Origin: Bacteroidota bacterium
GTDB taxonomy: Bacteria > Bacteroidota > Bacteroidia > B-17B0 > Aurantibacillaceae
DNA length: 51,884 bases
Reading direction: 5' to 3'
Assembly (NCBI GenBank): GCA_016194985.1
Contig: JACQAK010000016.1
Coordinates: 1 to 51,884 of the forward strand
Part shown: positions 1 through 8,756 of the stretch, in pieces
How positions within the stretch are numbered: the stretch's first letter is position 1
How the letters are laid out: each line of letters begins with the position of its first letter
Made by a program: the position numbers and the translations under genes
The notes under the pieces: generated by a model
Database searches by the model: none
Told to the model about the DNA's origin: nothing
What the model saw: the letters and a program-made list of their open reading frames with translations, nothing else

Positions 1-1147
1 CTTCCCATTGTGCAAACATAGATGTGGAATTGATGGGTAAGTCCTGGTGCCAGATAAGTTTATCAAAATCTTTCCAGTATGTTTTGATCTCCGGGTAGGT
101 AAAGTGTGCGTCAATATTTTTATAATCAGAAATTGCTTTTCTGGCGAAATCAGATTCGTCAATATCTTTTTCTGCGTAGGCTGCTGTAAACGTTTTAAAT
201 TGCTTGTCTCCCATTTTTGAAGCAACAAGTGCTACAAGGGTGCTTGAATCCAAACCACCGCTTAAGGTTGAGCCAACAGCTACGTCTGATCTTAAATGTA
301 AATCAATAGATGTATGAAGAGCAGATTTGAAAACAGCTTCTGCATCCGCATCTTTGGGTGATGTATAATTATCAACTTTTTCTTTTAAATCATAATATTG
401 AGTAGTTGTAATATCTAAGGTGTTGATATTAACTGTCATATTATGAGACGGAGGAAGCAGTCGTATTTGTTTAAATAAATTAGCAGATGGGTCTGTGGTT
501 GCTCCAAACGAAATATATTCAAAAACAGAGGTCATATCAGCTTCCGGTTTTACAACATCTAAGGCTAATAATGCTTTAATTTCGGAAGCAAACGCAAAGC
601 CTGTTTTATTTTGAAAATAATAAAGAGGCTTAATACCAAAACGATCCCGCGATAAAAACAAGTGTTGCTTTTCCTTGTCATATATGGCAAAAGCCCACAT
701 GCCTACAAAATGTTTCACACACTCTTCTCTCCAATACTGATAGGCTGCTAAAATAACTTCAGTGTCCGAATCAGAGGTGAATGTTAATCCTTTACCGGCT
801 AACTCTGATTTTAATTCTTTGTAATTATAAATCTCACCATTAAATACAATGGTATATTGATTGTATGACATTGGTTGATGTCCTGCAGCACTGAGGTCGA
901 GAATGGATAACCGGCGATGCATGAGTCCTACTTCATAAGCCCCATTTTGAGAATGTTCACTGATATGCGGAAGTGATGCCAATTCAGTAATTGTATCATT
1001 GCCTTTATAAAGGCAGGAAAGAACGGCATTTCCTGAAACAAAAAATCCTTCATCGTCAGGACCCCGATGTCTGAGGATAGTAGACATCCTATGAAGGTCT
1101 GAAGAACGAATGCCTTCTTTATTTAATATTCCTGCAATGCCGCACAT
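1..1147 (-). CDS. asnB: Asparagine synthetase (glutamine-hydrolysing)-like amidotransferase, C-terminus missing
   Basis: The reading frame opens at ATG 1147 with MCGIAGIL, which puts the N-terminal nucleophile Cys at position 2 of a class II glutamine amidotransferase domain. The glutaminase motifs RHRGPDDEG and FNGEIYNY follow. The synthetase half carries the pyrophosphate-binding loop SGGLDSST. About 382 codons are present and the frame runs off the window start, so the C-terminal part of a protein that is usually 600 or more residues is missing. The family transfers glutamine-derived ammonia to a carboxylate. In polysaccharide loci such proteins often amidate a uronic acid or other precursor rather than make free asparagine. 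It is the most distal visible gene of the polysaccharide operon, 33 bases after the preceding glycosyltransferase. The family is clear; the substrate is inferred. Confidence 0.9.
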   Translation of the reverse strand, partial: MCGIAGILNKEGIRSSDLHRMSTILRHRGPDDEGFFVSGNAVLSCLYKGNDTITELASLPHISEHSQNGAYEVGLMHRRLSILDLSAAGHQPMSYNQYTIVFNGEIYNYKELKSELAGKGLTFTSDSDTEVILAAYQYWREECVKHFVGMWAFAIYDKEKQHLFLSRDRFGIKPLYYFQNKTGFAFASEIKALLALDVVKPEADMTSVFEYISFGATTDPSANLFKQIRLLPPSHNMTVNINTLDITTTQYYDLKEKVDNYTSPKDADAEAVFKSALHTSIDLHLRSDVAVGSTLSGGLDSSTLVALVASKMGDKQFKTFTAAYAEKDIDESDFARKAISDYKNIDAHFTYPEIKTYWKDFDKLIWHQDLPINSTSMFAQWE

Positions 1148-1180
1148 AGTAAAGGATAAGGTACAAATTGTGTTTGCAAT

Positions 1181-2317
1181 TTAACACTTATTAATGAGGG
1201 AATTATAGATGTTTACCGTTTTTTTTCCGAAACTTTCAAAGCCAAAATCAGATACGATCTGAGAACGAATCATTTCAGGATCATATTCAGATGCCTTGTT
1301 GATCATATGTTCCATGGCTTTTGCAATTTCGGGAATGCTACTGTAATGGACCAATAATCCATTTTTGGAGTTCACAAATTCCTGAGGTGCTGTTGTGTTT
1401 CCAACAATTACAGGTAATCCGCTGGATAAGGCTTCTGCGATAACAAGCCCGAAACTTTCGTGTTTACTCGGGAATACCAGAAAATCAGATTGCTGCATTT
1501 CGTGAGCAATGCCTGCTTTGGAGAGTTGTCCGGTTAATCTTATTTTGGATTTAAGCTGAGGCTTATTATTTAAATAATGGGTAATTGGTTGAAAATCTTC
1601 ACCGTCGCCCACAATGGTAAATGTCCAGTCAGGAAAGGCTTTGTGAATCATATTAAATGCTTCTACACACCTTAATGCTCCTTTAAAGTTATCTAAGCGC
1701 CCAACAAATACTATTGTTTTATGAATAGTGTGATGTTTTAATTGAAATAATTCAGTGTCTACAGGGTTATGAGTCACAATGATTTGTTTGGGATGTATTT
1801 TGGTATCAAGAATTTCCTGCTTCAGGTGATGACTTACAGTTAAAACAGCGTTTGCTTTTTGCATGATGAACTTTGTCCAGATTCTTTTCCAGAAATTTTC
1901 TGAGGTCATACTAAAAGGCCCCTGATGTTCGGTAATAATAAAGGGAACGTGTAGTTTTTTGGATAATATATAACTCAGAGTGCCGCTTAAAATACTTCCA
2001 TGGGCATGAATGATATCTATGTTTTTCATCACTTTGCCTGTTTGGTAGCCTTTTATGAACCACAACAAATAGTACCATGGTTTTAAATAGAACGGTACCT
2101 TTTTGCCGGCTACAGAAAAACGGTATAAGGTATGTGTATCATTTTTTTCAACAGTAACTCCTTTTTGTTCGGCAGTTAATCTTCCAAATAAAACGGTGTT
2201 ATGGCAATAGGGATGGGTGGCTGAGAGGTAGTCCAAAATAAATATCCCCTGCACATCTCCTTTAAATTTAGGAAACAAGTCGGGAATGACCAGTACGTTT
2301 ATTTTTGTATCGCTCAA
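1181..2317 (-). CDS. Glycosyltransferase family 4 (GT-B fold)
   Basis: This 378-residue protein has the two Rossmann-like halves of a GT-B glycosyltransferase. The N-terminal acceptor half contains DIIHAHGSILSG and an ITEHQGPF segment. The C-terminal donor half begins near VFVGRLDNFKGA (about residue 205) and contains the retaining-family E-x7-E signature in HESFGLVIAEAL (about residue 290). It would transfer a sugar from a nucleotide donor to a lipid-linked growing repeat unit on the cytoplasmic side of the inner membrane. It lies 6 bases after the upstream methyltransferase gene. Donor and acceptor cannot be read from the sequence. Confidence 0.9.
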   Translation of the reverse strand: MSDTKINVLVIPDLFPKFKGDVQGIFILDYLSATHPYCHNTVLFGRLTAEQKGVTVEKNDTHTLYRFSVAGKKVPFYLKPWYYLLWFIKGYQTGKVMKNIDIIHAHGSILSGTLSYILSKKLHVPFIITEHQGPFSMTSENFWKRIWTKFIMQKANAVLTVSHHLKQEILDTKIHPKQIIVTHNPVDTELFQLKHHTIHKTIVFVGRLDNFKGALRCVEAFNMIHKAFPDWTFTIVGDGEDFQPITHYLNNKPQLKSKIRLTGQLSKAGIAHEMQQSDFLVFPSKHESFGLVIAEALSSGLPVIVGNTTAPQEFVNSKNGLLVHYSSIPEIAKAMEHMINKASEYDPEMIRSQIVSDFGFESFGKKTVNIYNSLINKC

Positions 2318-2323
2318 TGAGTG

Positions 2324-3052
2324 TTAGTTTTTCTTGAATAAATAGGTGACATCGCTCCCCCATCCGGCATGTTTGTTATTGTCGGCATACCCAAAGAAGT
2401 TACGGGTCATGCTGTATTTTTTTTCGTTGGAGAACAAATTGGAGAAGCCTAAAAACGATTGGTTATAACGATACGTTTTTATTTTTTTTAAGCCCTGTGT
2501 CTCTAATTGATGTTCAACAAAAGAGCCCTTTACCTGATTGAGCTTATATAGTTGTTTCGAAATAAGGCTTTTTAATTTTAAATAGCCATGGATCAGATAG
2601 CTGTAAAAATGCGCGGCATCTGTGTTTTGTATGATCAATAAGCCTCCCGGAGTAATTATTCTGGATAATTTATGCAGGAGTTGTTCCGGAGAATTAACGT
2701 GTGCCAGCAGTCCTAAGCAAATTACCAGGTCGTATGAATTATCAGGAATGTCAATATTAAAAAAATCATCGTTAATATAAATAACTTTTTGCTTAGAGGC
2801 TGTAGGCGTGTTTTTCTCAGCCATAGAGAGCATATTGGAGGAGATGTCGATAAAGGTTAATTTATCCGTTCTATCTAATAAAGGCAATGAGATGGTACCG
2901 GTTCCGCAAGGCATATCAAGTACAGACGAAAACTGAAGATCTTTGGTAAACGATTCTATCGTTTCTTTTCGTATTTGAAGATTGTAATCATATGTAAGAT
3001 AAAGGGCCGTGTCTTCAAATAGTTCCTTTACCAATTTGCTTTTATCTGTCAT
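2324..3052 (-). CDS. Class I SAM-dependent methyltransferase
   Basis: The 242-residue protein carries a class I SAM methyltransferase core. Motif I is VLDMPCGTGTISLPLL (about residues 43-58), a second acidic strand is FIDISSNML, and the post-I strand is YDLVICLGLLAHV (about residue 108). The C-terminal third is basic and aromatic and is not recognised; it probably covers the acceptor. It sits between a GT4 gene and a hexapeptide acyltransferase gene with gaps of only 6-7 bases, so a role in O- or N-methylating a sugar of the polysaccharide is likely. The exact target is unknown. Confidence 0.8.
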   Translation of the reverse strand: MTDKSKLVKELFEDTALYLTYDYNLQIRKETIESFTKDLQFSSVLDMPCGTGTISLPLLDRTDKLTFIDISSNMLSMAEKNTPTASKQKVIYINDDFFNIDIPDNSYDLVICLGLLAHVNSPEQLLHKLSRIITPGGLLIIQNTDAAHFYSYLIHGYLKLKSLISKQLYKLNQVKGSFVEHQLETQGLKKIKTYRYNQSFLGFSNLFSNEKKYSMTRNFFGYADNNKHAGWGSDVTYLFKKN

Positions 3053-3059
3053 ATTGGTT

Positions 3060-3632
3060 TTATTTTCTTGTGGCGATTAGTTTCAATGGATTGCCGGCAT
3101 AAATCCCATATTCTTCAATAATGGATTTTCTGGTAATCACAGAGTTGGATCCGATAAAGGCTCCTTTACTTATTTTTGCTCCCATTAAGACTACACATCC
3201 TGCTGCAATTCCGGCGTCTTCGCCAATTTCTATTGGTTCGCTCACACTATCCTGTAAACGGTAATATTGATCTTTTGAAAACTGGTGATTGCCATCGCGA
3301 ATGCTTACATTTTCAGCTACTGCCGAAAACTTCCCGATTTTTATCTGATTATTACAGCTTATTAAAATATTTTGATGTAGTAAGACGTAGTCTTCTAAAA
3401 TGATTTTTCCATTTTTAGAAAGCTCGAAGGTATTATTACGACCCAGATCCACATTATTTCCTATAATGATGTTTCTGTTGGGGAAGCCTTTAAAATAAGG
3501 AAAGGAAGCACATTTTAATCCTTTGCCCACTTTGCAACCATGTATCACCAGATACCACTTCAGAAGTATTCCCTTGAGCCTGGATCTTCTGTTATGGATG
3601 ACAGCTTCTATATAGGTTAATAGCTTAATCAT
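3060..3632 (-). CDS. Left-handed beta-helix (hexapeptide-repeat) O-acyltransferase
   Basis: The 190-residue protein is built from imperfect hexapeptide repeats such as IIIGNNVDLG, ILEDYVLLHQN and EIGEDAGIAAGCVVLMGA. This is the left-handed parallel beta-helix of the LbH acetyltransferases, which work as trimers. The family catalytic His is probably in VSIRDGNHQF (about residue 115). The C-terminal YAGNPLKLIA is the usual closing motif of WcaF/maltose-O-acetyltransferase-like members. It would add an acetyl group to a sugar in the cytoplasm. Its start overlaps the end of the upstream GT2 gene by 8 bases, which suggests translational coupling. Confidence 0.85.
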   Translation of the reverse strand: MIKLLTYIEAVIHNRRSRLKGILLKWYLVIHGCKVGKGLKCASFPYFKGFPNRNIIIGNNVDLGRNNTFELSKNGKIILEDYVLLHQNILISCNNQIKIGKFSAVAENVSIRDGNHQFSKDQYYRLQDSVSEPIEIGEDAGIAAGCVVLMGAKISKGAFIGSNSVITRKSIIEEYGIYAGNPLKLIATRK

Positions 3633-4413
3633 GGTTTTTAAACAAATTTATTAATTTTTTCAGGAATGTCTTCGTATAACATTTCACGGCCCGCCATGCC
3701 ACCGCATTATGATATCCTGTTTGATGAACTTTCATGATTTTATATCCCTCAATATTGCTGGCACAAGAAGCACTCATGCCTCCCGGTCTGAAATGAGATA
3801 GAACTTCGGGGATATATTCGAAAACAAAATTTTTACGGATACATCTCAGTAAAAAATCATAATCTGCCGATATTTTATAAGTAGTATCAAAGCTTCCTGC
3901 TATTTGATAGACTGCTTTTTTTACGAAGCAGGTTGGATGAAAAATAGAAGGTTGCACATTCATCTGCTTGAAATCCGGCTTCATTCTGGAAGCTGTACTC
4001 TCAGTTATGAATAATATATCACCATGTATAATATCGGCATTGGTTTTTAAGTATGTGTCTACTACATAGCGAACAGTATTTTCCGAATAATAATCATCCG
4101 CATTCAAAATCCCTATCAGATCACCTTTTGCCAATTCAATCCCCTTATTCATGGCATAATAGATACCATTGTCTTTTTCACTTTGCCAGTAATCGATATT
4201 TGATTCGTACTGTTTAATGATCTCTATGGTTTTGTCTTTGGAACCACCATCTATCACAATGTATTCAATATTGGGGTAGTTTTGGTGAAACACGCTGTTA
4301 AATGTTTGTTCCAGATGTTTCTCGCCATTCAATACAACGGTAATAATACTCACCAGAGGTAGGTTCTGCTCTGATTTTTTTTCATATCCATTTATTCTTT
4401 TCCCTCCCTGCAT
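3625..4413 (-). CDS. Glycosyltransferase family 2 (GT-A fold)
   Basis: The 262-residue enzyme has the GT2 fold. The nucleotide-binding start is LVSIITVVLNGEKHLEQT (about residue 20), followed by YIVIDGGSKDKT. The metal-binding DXD-type site is ILNADDYY (about residue 105), and SADYDFLLRC (about residue 185) holds the likely catalytic acid region. The family adds sugars from UDP- or TDP-donors with inversion. The downstream acyltransferase gene overlaps it by 8 bases. The first about 15 residues are hydrophilic and may not be part of the domain. Confidence 0.9.
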   Translation of the reverse strand: MQGGKRINGYEKKSEQNLPLVSIITVVLNGEKHLEQTFNSVFHQNYPNIEYIVIDGGSKDKTIEIIKQYESNIDYWQSEKDNGIYYAMNKGIELAKGDLIGILNADDYYSENTVRYVVDTYLKTNADIIHGDILFITESTASRMKPDFKQMNVQPSIFHPTCFVKKAVYQIAGSFDTTYKISADYDFLLRCIRKNFVFEYIPEVLSHFRPGGMSASCASNIEGYKIMKVHQTGYHNAVAWRAVKCYTKTFLKKLINLFKNHD

Positions 4414-4415
4414 AC

Positions 4416-5579
4416 TTAGTTGGATTCAATACGTTGATAGATTCGCAGCACAATTTTGGACCAGGTAAAATAGGCATGTGCATAATTGACCGTCTCTGAA
4501 TATTTGTTTTTCAGATATCCTGGATCGTTTATAAGTTTCTGAAGAGTTTCAGCCATTGCTTTGTCGTCATCCGCTTTTAAAGTTACACCATATTTTCCAT
4601 TATCGGTCAAATCAGGCATACTTACAATTCCTTCTGTTCCGATAATATAATTTCCAAAATATAAGGCTTCACCTATGGAATGGCAAAATGATTCTTTCCA
4701 TGATGTCATGCAAAATATTTTGGCACGGTTATACCATTCATATAATTGTTCTCTGTTTTGAATCTCTCCCATAAAGATCAATTTGTCTTTTAACTGCGGA
4801 TAAGACTCGATCCAGTTGTTGTAAAACTTCTGAAACTCAGGGTTGATAGCTCCCACAAATACCATTTTCCAGTCTTTTAGCTCAGTCTGTGCAAGAGCCC
4901 GAAGCATCATTTTATTATTCTTGATTTCTTCACCAATACGCCCAACAGTCAAAATAATATTTTCTTTTTGTTCGAATGATTTAAAGGTTTTTCCAAAAGT
5001 TTGAGTTAAAAAATGATCATTAACACCAACCGGTAAATACATCACTTTATGGGCAATATGAGGGTATTTGTTTTTTACCAATGTTTCACCGTATGTATTT
5101 TCAATCGAAATAAGATCAACCTTTTTTAAGAATTGTTTTTCTAAATATTTTAATATGATATTTTTAAAGTAGTTGGTCGAATGCTTTATTTTATAGCCTT
5201 TTTCAAAGGTTTCGTTATAACCGTCCAATTTCAAAAATAAAAATCCTTTTGGATTTAATTTTTTATATAAGATGCCGTATACGAAAGTGAACTTCGAAAA
5301 AATATATAAGTTTAAAACATCAATTTCTTTGGCATGCTGTTTTATATAAGATAAAACGCTTTTTTCCAGAAAGCTGATCCTGCCTTTGTTTTCTATAAAT
5401 TCGATGTTTAATCCTTTTACTTCACCATTCAGGTTTGTATATTCTTTGCTGTTGCGATAACTTACAATGGACGACCGGTACCCATATTCGTGGTGGAGAA
5501 AAAAAGGAATCTGACCCAGATCCTTTGTAAGATGGACATTTTCACATATCGGGAATATGGTAACGAATTTTTTGGACAT
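4416..5579 (-). CDS. Glycosyltransferase family 4 (GT-B fold)
   Basis: This 387-residue protein is a second GT-B enzyme, distinct in sequence from the one at 1181-2317. The N-terminal half starts MSKKFVTIFPICENVH. The donor half starts at ILTVGRIGEEIKNNK (about residue 209). The E-x7-E equivalent is KESFCHSIGEALYFGN (about residue 297). IGRIGEE-type openings are typical of GT4 enzymes in polysaccharide loci. It lies 2 bases after the preceding gene and 2 bases before the GT2 gene, so it is certainly co-transcribed. Its sugar specificity is not readable. Confidence 0.88.
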   Translation of the reverse strand: MSKKFVTIFPICENVHLTKDLGQIPFFLHHEYGYRSSIVSYRNSKEYTNLNGEVKGLNIEFIENKGRISFLEKSVLSYIKQHAKEIDVLNLYIFSKFTFVYGILYKKLNPKGFLFLKLDGYNETFEKGYKIKHSTNYFKNIILKYLEKQFLKKVDLISIENTYGETLVKNKYPHIAHKVMYLPVGVNDHFLTQTFGKTFKSFEQKENIILTVGRIGEEIKNNKMMLRALAQTELKDWKMVFVGAINPEFQKFYNNWIESYPQLKDKLIFMGEIQNREQLYEWYNRAKIFCMTSWKESFCHSIGEALYFGNYIIGTEGIVSMPDLTDNGKYGVTLKADDDKAMAETLQKLINDPGYLKNKYSETVNYAHAYFTWSKIVLRIYQRIESN

Positions 5580-5580
5580 G

Positions 5581-6318
5581 TTAGTATTCTATAATAAATT
5601 GATGAATACCGAATACCATCAGTATCTTTCGCTCTATATTTCTTAAGATGAGTTTATATTTATTTCTTTGTAATGTACCTCCATATGATCCTGAAAATCC
5701 AGTAATAATGGGGTTTTCAGAAAAGAGATTCACTTTGTTTAAACAGTTTTCGGTAATGAGTTTATCATATACTTCGTGCTCTATATATCGGCCTTTGGCA
5801 TCATTTACATTTAGGTATAAGCCCTTTAAATGCATCTTATAAAAGGCAGACGTGACATAAAAAACATTGGTTTGAGTTACCTTATGTTTTTTATGAGAAT
5901 CAGCACTCATAGTATTACATGAAACAGTTGAGAGCTTCTTTAAATTCAATACTTTGTAGCGCCCCGTAATTTTTATGAATTTTTCGTATGTTGGTGATAA
6001 TTGTTCTATGCATTGATCCAGCATTTCAAATTCCTGATAACCCTTTCCTTCATTGAATTTGTTGGATACAGGAAATTTGAGTAATGAAATATTCTTTTCT
6101 TTAAAGAGTTTTTTAAACTCTTCGTCAGCATCAAAATCATAGATCGAATTTTCAATGAAGAACAGGTCGTCGTCAGGAAATTGGTTAGCATAAAATACAA
6201 GGCTGTCAAAATATTCCTGTCTTCTATCGGCTACATTACTATGAGCTACAAAATTACTATTGGGAACGATGGTTCCTGTAATTAATAAGGCACGTTTATT
6301 TTTTGTTATTTGCCCCAT
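5581..6318 (-). CDS. Unrecognised polysaccharide-locus protein, possible glycosyltransferase
   Basis: I do not recognise the family of this 245-residue protein with confidence. It opens with KRALLITGTIVPNSNFVA, a strand-loop that could begin a Rossmann-like fold. A run of acidic residues follows (FPDDDLFFIENS), and YEKFIKITGRYKVLNL near residue 115 resembles a motif of small sugar-transferase-like proteins. No membrane segment is visible. Its start overlaps the end of the upstream fusion gene by 13 bases, and the GT4 gene follows at once, so translation is tightly coupled to glycosyltransferases. A cytoplasmic role in repeat-unit assembly is inferred from context. Confidence 0.7.
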   Translation of the reverse strand: MGQITKNKRALLITGTIVPNSNFVAHSNVADRRQEYFDSLVFYANQFPDDDLFFIENSIYDFDADEEFKKLFKEKNISLLKFPVSNKFNEGKGYQEFEMLDQCIEQLSPTYEKFIKITGRYKVLNLKKLSTVSCNTMSADSHKKHKVTQTNVFYVTSAFYKMHLKGLYLNVNDAKGRYIEHEVYDKLITENCLNKVNLFSENPIITGFSGSYGGTLQRNKYKLILRNIERKILMVFGIHQFIIEY

Positions 6319-8756
6319 ATGCCTTTGTCTGTATTCGTAATAATTTTTTTATATTGTATGGGATGCAAAAATACCTGCGGTAAAACACATATACATGTCC
6401 CCATAATAACTCCTGCACTTCCAAGATTTAAGTACTTCGCCAGAAAAATGCTGAGTGGAATATTAATAATGATCATAGCTATCGAGTGATAAAGGCTTAA
6501 TCTTATTTTTCCAACGCCGTTCAGGAAGTTCCCGAAAATACTTGTCCAGGATGATATTAAAACCCATAGACTCATGATGGCAGACAATAGGAAGGGTACT
6601 TTTATCTGATCTCCTACCCATAGTTTATAGAATGTATTAGCAAGTAACAGCATGACTATTAGACCGAATGCCAAGGTCATCCAAAATAAAATTAATTTCC
6701 TGGTAATACGTCTGATCCATTTAAAATCTTTTTTGTGATAAGCATCCGTATAGGCTGCCCAGAAGGGAGTAGTAAGGATTGTAAAACCCATGGTAATAAT
6801 ACTAAAGTATTTAAACGCGATATTATAAGGGGTTACTTCCTCCGGGCCATATAACTGATCAATGATAAAGCTATCGGTTGAAAATAAAATCAATGCAGCG
6901 AATTGCATAATGAAAAATAAAAAGCCAAGACTCATTAAACCTTTTGCACTGCTTAATTTTACGTATTTGATGGAGGGAATAAGGTGCTTGTAATCTGTAC
7001 TAAAATACCAAAGTGTGGCCACCAAAGGTGATAACAGGTTGGCAACACTGACGCCAACACTTAGCCATAATAAAGAACCATGCGTCGTTTTGGTTAGGAT
7101 GAAAACGATGATCAATGACAGTAAACTCGCAAATGTGTTAATGCCACCACTGATGGCTGAACGTTGATCGGCACTTAGTATGATGGAAACCAATTTGATA
7201 ATGAACTGAAGACAAAAGAAACTAAAGACGATAAAGATGAGATGATTGATCTCAGAACTCATTTCAGGCGGTGTATTTAAAATATAGGTCCAATTAATAA
7301 AAGGAAACACACAGATAAACAAAAGATACACAATGCCAATGATACAGGTAATGGTGGCGTAAGCTGTACTGATATATGTTTTCGCCAGTTCTTTATCATT
7401 TTTAGCTAAGGCTTCAGCCAGCTTATTTTTTAATCCATTCCCTAGTCCTAAATCAAAAAAGGAGAACCATCCTATTACGGAAATTAAGGTTAACCAAATT
7501 CCGTATTTCACAGGATTCAGATAATTAAGTGCCAGTGGGATTAATAGAAAGCTAATAGATATACTGATGCATTTAATTAAAATAGAAGTAAGAATATTTT
7601 TTTTTGCTTTTACACTTCTTTCATGTCCTTCATTAATGAAAGATTTAATGGTGAATTTTTTTTTTAATTCTGGATCAATGCCATCGATGAATGTATCGAA
7701 TCCTTTTTTAAAGTCAAATTCTTCCGAAGCTGTTATACAATTTTTAGAATAGTCGTTATAGTTGGATTCAATATCCTTGATGGCCGTCTTAATGTTTTCA
7801 GCAGTAACAGCTTCAATCAAAACTCCGGCTTTAAAGTCCTTTACACTTTTAAGCCCAATAATATCAATACCGATAACAGGAACCCCTGCTGCGTAATAAT
7901 TAAAAAGTTTGCCGGCAGGAGATGAAAAATAATTGAAGCTTTTTTTTGCCAGCTCCAGATCATAACCTGTAATACCGATGTAATATTGAGAAACATATTC
8001 AATAATTTTTGACTGTTCCACATAATCGAAATCAAAAATTAATTTTCCGGATGAGATAATATTCTGATACCTTTCCTGAAGCCAATTGAAATACTTCTCG
8101 TTTTTTATGCCTTTTAGCGTAAGTGTATATTCATTGTCCAGATTTTTGACACAGTCGATAAAGTATTCAAGGCCATATCCGAATTCGATATTACCCATAT
8201 ATAAAATCCGCTTGCTTTTCGGGCCTGTATATCGGATAATATCTTTAGATAGAATAGGGGAGTTTTGTAAATAAAAAACGTTAACACTTTCATCATCACC
8301 TATTAAATAGTCTTTTCTTTCCTTGCTTTGTATCAACAGTGTATCTATTCCCAGCTTATGGCTTAATCGGTAAAAGACGTCTTTCTCCGTTTCAAGAGAA
8401 AAATAAATTGTTTGTTTGAAAAATAGCCTCGTGATTAAATAGCCAGAGGAATCAATTGCAATAACGGTATCGTATCTTCTGTTGAATAGTTTGATGAATA
8501 ATAGGGTGAAGAACAGGCGAAGTACTTTATAAAATTTATAACCGAATGTTTTTCTCCAAAAGTAGGCTGCTGCTTTGCCTATTTTGATATTTGAATAGTG
8601 TTCAACTAAGCCCTCGTTCTTAAACCGGCCATTATCAACATATACTAATTTAGTATAATGCTTCTCCTGGCAACAGTGATAGAGATTTAATACGGAAGGT
8701 GAATATTGCAACCATTCATCAGGAAATACAATTAATATATTTTTTTCTTTATTCAC
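6306..8756 (-). CDS. Glycosyltransferase (GT4-like) fused to a Wzx-type polysaccharide flippase
   Basis: The 816-residue product joins two functions usually made by separate genes. Residues 1 to about 360 look like a GT-B glycosyltransferase, with the donor-half start RILYMGNIEFGYGLEYF and a late AGKLFNYYAAGVPVIGID segment in the E-x7-E region. From about residue 370 the protein becomes a multi-spanning polysaccharide flippase that closely resembles the free-standing one at 13430-14821. Matching stretches include KAKKNIL, YLNP-KYGIWLTL and DLGLGNGLKNKLAEAL. No Met lies near the junction that could start a separate flippase, so the fusion appears genuine. It could couple addition of the last sugar to flipping of the lipid-linked unit (inference). 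Confidence 0.85.
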   Translation of the reverse strand: MNKEKNILIVFPDEWLQYSPSVLNLYHCCQEKHYTKLVYVDNGRFKNEGLVEHYSNIKIGKAAAYFWRKTFGYKFYKVLRLFFTLLFIKLFNRRYDTVIAIDSSGYLITRLFFKQTIYFSLETEKDVFYRLSHKLGIDTLLIQSKERKDYLIGDDESVNVFYLQNSPILSKDIIRYTGPKSKRILYMGNIEFGYGLEYFIDCVKNLDNEYTLTLKGIKNEKYFNWLQERYQNIISSGKLIFDFDYVEQSKIIEYVSQYYIGITGYDLELAKKSFNYFSSPAGKLFNYYAAGVPVIGIDIIGLKSVKDFKAGVLIEAVTAENIKTAIKDIESNYNDYSKNCITASEEFDFKKGFDTFIDGIDPELKKKFTIKSFINEGHERSVKAKKNILTSILIKCISISISFLLIPLALNYLNPVKYGIWLTLISVIGWFSFFDLGLGNGLKNKLAEALAKNDKELAKTYISTAYATITCIIGIVYLLFICVFPFINWTYILNTPPEMSSEINHLIFIVFSFFCLQFIIKLVSIILSADQRSAISGGINTFASLLSLIIVFILTKTTHGSLLWLSVGVSVANLLSPLVATLWYFSTDYKHLIPSIKYVKLSSAKGLMSLGFLFFIMQFAALILFSTDSFIIDQLYGPEEVTPYNIAFKYFSIITMGFTILTTPFWAAYTDAYHKKDFKWIRRITRKLILFWMTLAFGLIVMLLLANTFYKLWVGDQIKVPFLLSAIMSLWVLISSWTSIFGNFLNGVGKIRLSLYHSIAMIIINIPLSIFLAKYLNLGSAGVIMGTCICVLPQVFLHPIQYKKIITNTDKGIWGK

